Shown piece by piece: positions 34,701 to 46,700 of a DNA stretch of 64,000 bases. The translations under genes and the position numbers were made by a program. How positions within the stretch are numbered: the first letter of the stretch is position 1; each line of letters starts with the position of its first letter. Source of the DNA: Paracyclopina nana (taxonomy: Eukaryota; Arthropoda; Copepoda; Cyclopoida; Cyclopettidae); the NCBI GenBank assembly GCA_019096065.1, contig JAGUCH010000008.1:997001-1061000 (forward strand), read 5' to 3'. The notes beneath the pieces were generated by a model. That model saw only the letters and a list, made by a program, of their open reading frames with translations, was not told where the DNA came from and did not search any database.

Positions 34701-37700
34701 TGAAAAATGGTAGATTAGGGACACAAGTGTATTTATAAGTGTATCATAAACCCTTGGAGCACTCAATTATGGATACTTTTTATGATGCCAAGCAACTCTT
34801 CTTCCACATTTTTTGCCCTCAAATTATTCACCCTCAACATCCTGATGCTAACAGACCTGAATACATATCAGATGCATGACACAAACTTCCTCGAATGGGT
34901 TTTTATGTTCCGTTTGGGCTCTTAGCTTTCTTTCACTCTTCTTGAGAATTCCTTTCCCATGGAAAATGCATGTGGAGGAAAAGGGAAAAAAGAGCAACAT
35001 GGATCAAAGGCATTTTAGTGCCCAAGTATTCATGCTGAACTAGTGCTGAAGATCCTCTGAATTGAGATGAGTAAGGCATTTTTCTCAATGGGAATTGTTT
35101 GTGAAAAGAAACCAGGAAGGAGGTGATAACTCATATCTTTTCTTTTTGGGGTCCACATAAAGGGCGAAATGGCCATTGCTGAGCTTTTATGGGGGAATAC
35201 ATCTAGATGCATTCATTATCAGATGATGGCAACGCTGCAACATCGACAGTAAAAGTCGTTTTTGAAAAGCGTCATCTTACAACCAGTGTGAACATTTGGT
35301 CATGCCTTGCTTCAAAACTAGGTCCAGAGTGACCAAACTAAGCAAGTGTTGAAAAATAGGTCAAGCTCTTTAAAAGCCGAAAGCTCAGAACGCTTAGTAC
35401 ATCGACTACAAAAACTGAGATGATTATTATAAAGTCATAAAAGCGACTCAGTTATAACAAAATACATTGGTGTTATTTTTCTAATTCAAATAAGTGTTGG
35501 CTTTCTTTAAGGATGAAGTTGTGAAAAAAAATAAGCAAACTTATTGAATGTTTTAATTGACGTCTAGCTTCCACATGTAAATGTTTGCTTGTTTTAGGCT
35601 TGAATCATTGTTCGACAATTTTCAAGTTGTGTCACACTTAGCTCAGTTTTTCAGCAAAGCATGAGCTGAAGTTCAGACTTGTCGACAAATGGCGTTTATT
35701 TTTTCTCACTACTTTGCCCAATTTGCTGAGAATGATAATTGAAAGCTGATATTTCATGCCCAATTAAGGAGCAATTTAAAGCTCTAATGGACCTAATTGG
35801 TATTTATGACGTCATCACCAAAAATTGGTTTATCCACAATTTCTCCTTCAGCCAAGGTAAAAGGCCTGACTCTTCAAAGAGAATTTGAGGCTCACTGCTA
35901 AACTTGGAGGGTTTTCAGACAAATATAGCTTTTTTGCAACTTCTTCTAGCTCTGATATAGCATTGACATCTGTGAAAAGTCAGCAGCGGTGCAAGCACAG
36001 ATGTCTACATTATTTGGAAGCAGCAAAAATTCAATTTCTCAACAACATGGCAAAAAGTGGAAATCTGCATCATTCTGGCACCAGATTTCAGCTGTGTGCA
36101 CAAAAGTGGCTTTTCCTGCTTTAACATGACTCATTTGTATGAATGCCTGATTTAGGGCAAAAATAAGAGCCTCATTGGCTATTCAGAATGGATTGCTTCT
36201 TGTCATGCCTTTGGCATTCTAATACCATTAGAAGCCTGTGGAATTCACCAAATGGTTCCCTTCAAACCAATGACCTCTCTAAATTTCAAAACCAATTTGA
36301 AAACAATACCAAAAATTGAAATCTTTAAAAAAAAGATTTTGGTGCTAAAAGAGCACAAAATCAAATATCTTCTTTCCCTTCTTTTCCTTGTAGAACAATC
36401 CATAGATGCCATTAAACTAGGTCGTCCCCTTGAAAATAGGTCTGGTGCTTTTGTCCTCTTTCCTTACACACACTAGGAAAAAGGAGGCCACAAAGAGCCT
36501 TTATTTTGGGACTTTTGAGGGGGTTTGACCTCACTGTGGGATGCGGTGAGATAAGAGAATGGTGTGTAATAACAAGAGAAAGTCAATGTTGCAACAACAA
36601 ACATCCAGCCCAAGATTTCAAAGCCTCAAATTTCCTGGCTCAAATCAAATGCAGAGCTGCAACATTTTTGCTCAACTCAAATAAAGATAAGAGAGTGAGG
36701 TTAGTTGCCTTGATAGCATAACTGAATTTTCTAGGGATTTCCTGATCCCCAGGCCAGGAAAGTTAATTTTCCTCCTGGTTGTGAACCTCGGAAAACTTTT
36801 GTGCCCTCTGCTGTTGGTTTCACCTCCAAAAACACACAAGGAGGACAAAAAGAGTTGTTTCCCACCGAAATATGATTCTTTGGCATGTTTTCTGCTTGCT
36901 TTTCTCCAAGTGGCAGCTGTTGCGCGCGCGAGTTTGTTTATCCGACTCAGCTGATCTAAACAAACGCGCACGCGCAACAGCTGACAACACAGCGAAAACT
37001 CTCCTTTTTTCGCGTCTCTTATGCCCTCAACATTTGCAATTGTACTCTGAATATAAATTCTCAAGGTCGGAATGATCCTGGGTCATTGCTATGGCGAGAA
37101 AGAGTATTGGCTATATTATTCGTGCGGAAGAAAGGAATCTTTCCTTTCTTGAAACAGCTGATTTTGTGTAGATATCATATTCTGCACAAAAAGAGAGGGA
37201 AAGTCAGACTTGAGATCCAAATCAAATTATGCTTCTGCTGCAGTTTCTTTACATGCCATATTTTGTTCCAAAGATTGGCTTGAAGTACTACTAAGATATT
37301 TTTTCGATAAGTAAATGTCTGTATTATTTGCATGTCTCAGCTCCTGCTGCTGAGAGGGGACAAACGACAGCTTTTTTTTCCTGCCAAATGGAAGAAGAAC
37401 ACAAGTTGTACTATATATAGTATATACAACTACCTTGGGAGTTGTTGGCAAAAAATGTAATTTATTGGGCTTGTCCACTCTGAAAAGAGTCTGATTCATA
37501 AAAAATCAAACCCTATCCTTTTTAATCCTAATTAGAGGCTGAATCAATAAAAATGCCAAACAACTTATTTTCTCCTTTAAAAACACATTTTTGAAGCCCT
37601 TAAACAGGTAGTTCCATTTTTTGTGGGTCACACTTTAACTGATTGTTTCATTATATAAATAAATGCCAAATTCTAAAAAATGTCATAGAAAATGAGAGAT

Positions 37701-40700
37701 AATTTTAGCTGATTTTTTGGGAGCAGAGATTAGCTGTAAAATTGCCTCATCTCACTAAAAGGCTGGATATTTTGCTAGATGTTCATTAAGATGGATGAGG
37801 CTCAAGGGTGCGAAAAAGTGCAAGCTCACCTTGTCCTGGAAAAAATGGATCACCCTCTAATTCAGCTGAGCAAAAGTGCAAGCTCAGCTGACCACATCCA
37901 ACTTCTTCTTCAACTTTTGCACTTCTAGTATAAGAATAAAAGGAAGTGAAAGCCCTTCTTTCTCTCGTTTTTGATGCTCCCAAGGGAGATTCTAATCAAG
38001 ATCTCAGCAGTGCAGTAAACTGAGATTCAGAGCTTGTAACTGAAAACTGTGTTAACACAAGAGAGAATCAATTTACGGCATGTGAAATGTCAGCTTAGCT
38101 CTGTGTCTTTTTCATCCAAGAGTGTTTGAAAAAGGAAAGCCAATATCAATAAAAATGTCATGCTCTGCAGCCAACTTGCTGTGATTTATCAAATTATTGT
38201 ATTATGTCATTATCAAAAGCTGAAAATTCAACATGAGCAATATTAAGAATTATGTGTATAAAAGTAATCAAAAAATGCCATCAAATAAAGTCCTTAGAAT
38301 TAAGTTGTACCTCAATTTTACTTAAGTACTTAAAAATACCTTAAAATGAAGCTTTTAAAAATACTTTCAGAAATGTTGAGAATTTTGTTTATGCCTTAAG
38401 TTTACAAAAGAACTTAAAATGGCCTTAAAACAAAGTTCTTAGAATATTTTGAAAAAAAAGTTAAGTTTCTCATGTAAAAGTTATTTTTCTGGGCTAGACC
38501 AATATTGGGTTAAATGACCCCTTTTCTCTTTGAGCAGCTGGAAATGAGGCTAATTTTGCCAATTTCAGGTGTGTGCATCGGTGGAAGGCTGGAGTTGAAT
38601 CCCAAGTTGACATCAGTGACCAAATTAGCAGGGGATGACAAGTCCTTTTTCATTTCCTGTATTCCTTACTCCTCAATTGGCCCAGTTGGAGACTCTAGAA
38701 TTAGAGCAAAGGAGCTCAGCTGGAGGAAAAAGCAAAAACCTCCCATTGGAAATCATTGGGTCACCATGGGCAGTGAACAGCACCTCAGGTAAAAAATTGC
38801 TTGACCCACAAAAAGAAGGGGAATGAAAAACAATAACAATTAATGAGCATTTTAGTGAGACAGGAAAAATGGGAAAAGTACTCTTATCTAAAAAATGAAG
38901 AGGTCTAGGACAAAAAGTCATAAAATAACAAATTACCAGAAGGGAAAAATACGCTGAAAAATGAGATTTTATCAATTTTTGTGTGGACTGAAGTCAAGTT
39001 TCTTTTTTTTTTTGACAAAATTGAAAAACTATTAAAACTATCTTTGATTCCAAACTGAGGACTTCCAGTAGCAAAACCCTGAAATAACAAATTGCTAGAA
39101 GGAAAAAGAACACTAGATATTCTCGACTTTATGAGAAATCCACTTTTTGACAGCAAAAATTGAACAATTACTTCTATTTAAAAAATGTGGACTCCTAGAA
39201 GCTTAACCCACATATTACAAAGGATGCAAAACATTTTTTAATATTAGTGCACTCAGTAAAGCAGATAGAGAGAAATTCCATTTTTGAGTATTTTATCAGT
39301 AACATATTAGTTCATTTCTACATAATGTCATCATTGAGCAGAGATGGAAGTGAAAAACGAGTATCATGCTGAGATTCCTGCTTTCCTTTCATCCCTTAGG
39401 CCTTTGGTAAGGGCTTTTCTATATGAATGAAGAAAATTGTTTTTATGGCTGAATTATGCAAATCTGCATCAACAATTTCCCCAGGTGGGACAAAAAGTTG
39501 AAGAATTTTGAAAGTGTGAAAAATGGCGCCTATTTCTCCAATCCCCCTACTTTTACTCAATGGCTTTTAAAGGCCATAAATCATGATAAAGGACAAGAGT
39601 CTTCTCCTCTTTTTTGCAGGGTTCATGCAGAACCGAGTGCAGATAGTCAAGGCCTCGATTTGGTATTTCGCAATATCACAATAGAAGATGAAGGCGAATA
39701 CTCATGTGAAGCCATCATCGATGGCACAATGGAGCAGCAGCATTTTGAGCTCAAAGTTATAGGTAAGTGGCTCTTTTGGCAAGGATTTGGTGACTTCCGC
39801 GCCAGGGCGTCTGGTAGCGCTGACACGAGTTGTGTTGACAACATTTGTTTACATTCCCACGAAGCATGGAGATTCAGGCGGAATTCAAGTGTGACAGGTG
39901 TGACAAGTGTTTTGGGTCACAGCCCATGCTTCAGTGTCACAAAAAATTGGTGCACAAAATTTTCCCGTTGCATCACTGCACTAAATGTGGCAATGGATTC
40001 AAGTATTTGTTTTTGATGGAAAACCATCTCAAAAAGCCTCATTTTTGTCAGCTTGGCGGTGGGTTCACTACATACGGCAGTGAAGCGAAAATCCCGGTAT
40101 ATTGCTGAGATTTGGCATGCGCTCGCTTCCACCGTACAATAATGGATTTTTTCGTCACATGTGAAGAAATAATGCTCATTATTGTACAGTTGGCAGCTTG
40201 AAGGTTCTTCTTCAATAAAAAAAGACTTGACCAGGATTCGAACCAGAGTCTGCTGAGTGAAAGGTCTGAACCATACCACTGTACTATTAGAACACACACT
40301 CATACATTTACATTCTGGCTTTCTAAAAATATTGCATTACGTTTTATTAAAGTCTTCCAAATCAATCCTATAAGCCAAAGGCGTAAAGTCACTAGTTTCC
40401 ATGCGCCATCTAGCCCGGCAACTTTGTCCAGTACATTTGATATGGCTGCACTACATTGGCAATCAAAAATGGGCTATTTTTTGGCTTTTGGTGCACAAAT
40501 TCTAAAAACTTTATTAATATGACATATTCTACGGATATATGGCCCCCTTTCAAGCCTTAAAATCATATGCAACTCACACAAATTTGCAAGCTTTTCATGG
40601 TTAAAACCAAATTTTTCTAGCCTGGCTCCGCTGGTCAGCCAATCAAATTGTCGCTCGTCATCACGTGAAAAGTTCACGCGCGACAGAACATTAAACATTC

Positions 40701-43700
40701 TCAATCAATTTTTAGCCAAACTCGTCAATTTGGCGCTTTTTGTAAAAATTCTGGCTAAATAGTAAATATCCCTCCAAATATCTGGTTACCCTGCAAGTGC
40801 TGAGCTCTCGCTGGAAATGCGCGTGCGCGATTGACCGCAGAGCTTGACCTGCAAACTAGCTATCTTTTTTAAGGCTAATTTCTTCGTTAAATTGATCATT
40901 TTTTAGCATCTAAAAATACTATTGGGACTTTAAACCGTCACGAAGCTGACAAAAATGTCAATACTGTCCAGATGACTCGTCCATATAGGGTTTTTCGCTC
41001 ATTCGTAGTAAAATTCCAGATCACTCGTGGCTTCGCCACTCGGTGATCTTTCATTTGACTACTCATGAGCGAAAAACCCTATATGGACTCGTCATCAGGA
41101 CAGTATTGTTACATTCTTCGGCGTGTGACATGTGTCACTTGCGATTTGTGACAGAATTTGAGAAAAGGCAACATTGGCTCAAAGCTCACAGCACTGGAAA
41201 AGCGGTATGTGACACGTGTGACATGGCTTTCGTGTCTGCGAAAAGCTTGGGCAAACATGTCAAAATGGCGCACATTCCCAAGAAAAAGAAGGGCAAAAAG
41301 GGCAAAGGTTGTGACACTTGTGACAAGTGCACTAAAAAGCCTCATTCATGTAGGATAAAAGAGTGACAAAAGCTGAAAAGCAAAGAGGGTCATGAGGAGT
41401 ATTTGGATACTGTCACAACTGACAAGAATCAATTGTGTATCACTAGTGTCACAAATGAAGCTGCTGTCACAAATGACTTCTTTCCAGCAACTGTCACAAA
41501 TAATGATGCTGATGAAATTGGCACTACTGGAAACAGTCCATTTTCGGTCACAAATCACATCAGTGAAGTAGCCATCCATGAAAATGTCACAAATGACATA
41601 AGTGACATTACCTTTAAAAAAGAGTCACATAATGATAGTGATGTTACAAATGGAAAAAGTACCATCAAAAGTGAGTTCTTTGTTGAAACTTGTGGAAGTG
41701 ACATTTGTGACTCAAACATCGATGTGAAGAATGAACTAGTGGCTTCTAATGATGTTTGTGACAGTTGTGACAGGGCTTTTAAAAGTGTTCAAATTGGGCT
41801 CGATTTCCATGAACTTTTGAGAAAAAGCTCAATTGAACAGAGTATCACTTGCTCTAACTGCAACAAAACGATCACTTTTAGCATAAATCTTAAAATCACG
41901 CAATAAATGACATTGACATTGGAATACTTTTTATTCCTGCAAAAATGTAATCAGCTGATTTGTATGGTGTGATTGGCCAAGTGATGATCAATCAATTTTC
42001 CAGAATCCGGAGTAGAGAAGGGACACAGCTCGCAGGAATAGATCATGTCACAAGTGTCACTTTGACGCACTTTCTCATCATGACAGTTGGATTTGTGATC
42101 TTGCAATGATTCTGGACTGTCACATAATCTGTCACAGTTGTCACACTTGAATCCCAATTTGTGCGCTGACAGTTTGTGTCTTTCTAAAGATTCTTTCCTT
42201 GAAAAATTTTTGTTACAAATGTCACAAAAGTGGCAATCGGCGTGACTTTGCTTGATGTGTTCTGACAGCGCACTCTTGCTGTCACAATATGTGTGGCATG
42301 TCACGCAAAAGTGATGAATGGAGATTTTGTGCCTAGTCACAGTGTTACATCTTGTGAACGTTGAATTGCAAATGTCACACTCAAGACTTTTAATGACATC
42401 TCTCAACTCCTTCTTGAACTCTGCTCCACTAGTGACAGTTGGTTCCTTTTTGACATCTTTGTCACTTGTGACAGCAAAATTTTTCACTTTTTTGCCACAC
42501 TGTGCCCTATGGTCGTCCAATAACAACTTGCTGCCAAATTGAATTCCACATCGAGCACAAATTTTGTGATATCTTGAACGATGTTGTGACAGCAAATATT
42601 TCTTGGCATACACACCGCCACAAATGTTACACTTGTGATCATGTTCTTGGGGGTCCTGAGTGGTCACAGGCACAGGATTGCTGTCATTGTAAACAACTGT
42701 CACATTGTCCAAGTCAAGTGTGATTGGAGTGAAAAAAGTGACATTTTTGGGGTGCTTCACTTTGTTATGAATGATCAGGTTTTCAGAGTCCATCAGCAAT
42801 TGTGAGCAATAAAAACACTTTTTCTTGTGTATCACTTCAATGTGACGCTTAAGAGTGGCATAATTGTGGAATCTCTTGAAACATCCTCTGCATTGATGAG
42901 ATTTCGATATTTTTCCAATTGCCAATTTGCCATTGGAAATTGATATTTCATTGGCTAGCAGAGCTTCTTCATAGCTTTCAAATATTTGGCACACTTCATA
43001 TGACTCTTCAGCCTCACTTAGAGTGTCACAAATGTTTCCTACGGTCATGCCAAAACCATCAAAGTTTGTCTCATTAACCACATTCATGTCCTGTTCACTC
43101 TCATTTGCGACTGCCACATAATCACTATTGTTTGTGACAGTCATAATGTCACTCCCATAACTGCCAGTGTCATTGTTGCTTTCATTTGTGACAATCATTT
43201 GGTCACTTTGATTTGTGACAATCCCATGGTCACTTTGACTTGTGGTGGTCAGATTGTTTCGCTCATTTGTGACAGTCACACTGCTACACTCGTTAGTGAT
43301 AGTCACATTGTTACTCTCATTAGCGACAGTGTTACTGATTTCTGACATATCATCAGTTGGATCTTTGACAGTTTCATAGTCACTCTCATGTGCTCTGGTG
43401 ACATCCACATTGTTACTTTCATGCGATATAGCATTGTTACTCTTGATTGGATGTGATGTTTCTTCAGTAAGATTTGTGATATTGTAACTCTGATTTGCAT
43501 CAGTCACATTTTCACAAATGTCTTTTTCATGTGCACCACTCCTGACACCTTCAACTATATTACTCATTTGAGAATGACCATTGGCACACTCATCAATGAC
43601 ATTGTCATGTTCATTAATTCTAACAACAGTGTCACCAATGTCAATGTCACTTCTCATAGTAGACTCACAATTGTCACTCTCATTTGATATGAAGAAATTG

Positions 43701-46700
43701 TCATTTCTCGCCATGTCACCAACTTCATCAAGACTGTCACTAATCTTCTCGTGAACGTATGTGCCATTGTCACTCATTTCAATGTCACAACCAAGACTCT
43801 GTAAGTCACTCACACTGACATTTCTGATAACATCTCTTTTGCAAATGTCATCATCATCAGATTGATGCTCATTAATGTCATTCTGGTTGGTGACAGTGAC
43901 ACTGTTCATTGAAGCACATTCAGTGCCATTGTCATGAAATCTGTCGATTGGATCAAAGGCAAGATAATTGTAATGTTCAGTCAAAGAGACATCATCGCAC
44001 TTTGTGACAGGCTTGACGTCAGAGACTTTGACTTCATTTTGAAACAAATCAAAGGTGACATCAGATAATGGTCCATGATGATCTCCAATGTCATGATTTG
44101 TTATGCTGTCATGACTGTCCCCAATGATGATTTTTCGGCTTTTTGTGTCACAGCTTCTGAACTCGGTGCCAACATTGGACCAATTGGGAGACAAGTTCAT
44201 GACACTGTCACAATTGTGTGACAATTTGTGCCTTTCCAAGTTGGATTTGAATGAAAAGCTCTTGTCACACTTGTCACAAGAGTGCAGTGTGTTGTTTTTC
44301 ACATGCTTGACGTTAATGTGGAACTCCAGCTGGTGCAATGTCTTGAACATGCCATGACATGTGTGACACTTGTGTGCCAAAATATCGTCTTTATGGACAA
44401 TCGAGTAGTGATGTTTCATTAGCGTCTTGTTGCCAAACTTTTTGTCACACTTGTCACAAATGAGGTCTTTTGTGCTCTCACTAGTGTCAGATTTTCTCGA
44501 TTTCCCATTCAAATGAATGCCATCGATATGGGCTTGTAGGTCATTCTTGTCAAATGATTGGTCACAGTAAAAGCATGTGACACTCGTGACGCTGTCACAA
44601 TACTTTTGCACTTGTGACTCTGTCATAAATTTGACAATGACAATTGGTGACATTGGTTTGACGCAAGCGTCACACAAACTTTTGCGGCCACTTTTCCCGC
44701 CACAATTCAAACATTTCGCTTCCTGCTTATTTCGGTCACTTTTTCCCAAGTGTTTTCTGTCATTGTGATATGACAGTGTCACTTTCTTCACAAATGACCT
44801 GTCACACTTGTGACAATTGAAGTTGTGACGCTTTGTCACATGAATTTCAAACAATTTTCGGTATGGAAACGTTATGCCACACTGTGGACACTTTTTGGCC
44901 CCACTTTTTCCGATTTTCTCTTCTTTTTTTCTTGCCACTTTTTTAGTGTCACTTTTGGTCGCTTGGTGGCCTCTAAAATGTTGCGTAATCTCTGCTTTGC
45001 AACTTGACGCAAAATCACAAAGTGGACATTTGATTTTTCGGCTCATTTTGCGCTTAGAAATTGAAATTTCACCACTGTTGCATCTTCGCCGCTCAAAAGT
45101 CACATGAGTTTGTTATTGTTTGGATTTTAGCGCGTCTGTTTACATTTTTCGAATTTCGATTACGTAACGTTCAGCGCTACCAGATTGCCTCAACTTTAAT
45201 GCTAGAAAACGCCAAAATATTTCATTTCAAAAATGCCAAATTACTTTAATTGCACTAATTACTTGCTCAGCAATATTTTCTTATTGTTGTATTATTGTGC
45301 TGAAAAAGGTTAAACTTAAATGTCGGCGGCTGATTCAAAATTAATGAGACTTCGCCATACCCTTATTAAAAAATTTTTAAAAAATATGAATCACTTTTTT
45401 GGGGGGCCACTTTTATAGTTGGGTGTTTTTTATTTAGCGCTGGAAAATAATCCAGTGTGCAGCAGCGATATGCACAAGCATAACAAAGTTTTGGCCTTTA
45501 TTACTACCAAGAATTCTTGGCCTTTTGCCATGCACACTGTAATAATACTACATTTGATGAAACCAAAGTCCCCCAAGCACAAAAGATACTGATGCACAGT
45601 GGATTATTTTAAGCATTATACGCGCATTGAAAAATCTTAGGTATTTTTTTCAAAAAATCTGACAGTTTTAAGGAAATAAATGTAATTGCTTATGCGAATG
45701 AAAATGTCAGAATAATCCATTGTGCACAATAAAATAACGACCATTTTCACAATTTGAAAAATGATCTTTTTTAAAATAAATCGAAATTTCCGATGCGCGT
45801 CAAACTTTGAAATCATCCACTGTGGACTGGGCACACAAAAGCAGGGCTATAAAGGAAATGACTCGATATAAAAGAAGAAACGCCAAAAAAGCTCTATATA
45901 TTCTTTTGCTGCGGTGTCAAATCTCTCATTTATTCATGTACAGCTGATTTATGTTTCAAGTAAGCTTCAGGACTGATGAAAATGGTGTGACAAATGTGAC
46001 ACACGCAAATGTTGTCAATTTCTGAAGATTTCTCCATTTTGGCCGTTTTGAGCGGTTTATTTGGCTCTTTCCTGTGCTTGCTTGAAAACCTCTTGTGTTG
46101 GGCCAAATCTGAAGGGCTGGTAAATTCGATGTCACATCTGTCACATTTAGGCTTCTTAAGAGTTGTGACAGCAGCTGAGGTGTCACAATTTTCATTTTTT
46201 TGCCCACAGGTTTTTTGATGTTGGCGCAAATTTCTCTCCACTTTGAATTGTTTCTTGCAAGTGTCACATTTCAGCTTGTTGTCGTCAGAGTCAGCTGTTG
46301 TGTCACAAGAGTCACTGTTGGAAATCAAAAGGGTTTCCTTAGTGTCACTTTTTGACTTCAATGGGGTTTTCTTTGTGTCACTTTTCGATCTTAAAGGGGT
46401 TTTCTTAGAGTCGCTTTTTGATTTCATATAGGTTTGCTTTGTGTCACTTTTCGATTCCAGAGGGGTTTTAGTAGTGTCACAATTGTCACTTTCTGATTTC
46501 AAAGGGGTTTTCTTAGTGTCACTTTTTGATGTCAGAGGGGTTTTCTTAGAGTCACTTTGTGATCTCAATTTTATTTTCTTGGTGTCACTTTTCGATTCCT
46601 GAGAGGATTTCTTAGTGTCACACTTGTCACTTTTGGTGTCAATGTTGTCACTCTTTGATGTCAAAGGTGATTTCTTTTTGTTACTTTTTGGAATGGGCTC

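Larger units (their letters stand above)
22805..38568. other. First intron of the IgCAM gene
   Basis: A 15.8-kb intron in which I find no convincing exon of another gene. It contains two MITE family 2 copies (27361, 28041), four minisatellites, single CACAGTGGACTATTT motifs at 23404-23418 and (inverted) 28003-28017, a strong hairpin at 36914-36983, and wide tracts enriched in TGTATT/AATACA words between about 24.5 and 35 kb. Open frames at 26264-26816, 29329-29589, 31644-31932 and 36672-37075 lack splice or family support. Confidence 0.6.

Noticed and set aside
36672-37075. Frames on both strands near 36.7-37.1 kb
   Set aside because: They overlap each other and cross the GC-rich hairpin; no family features.
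40224-40293. A functional tRNA-Glu gene
   Set aside because: B box is good but acceptor and anticodon stems do not pair; treated as pseudogene or SINE head.
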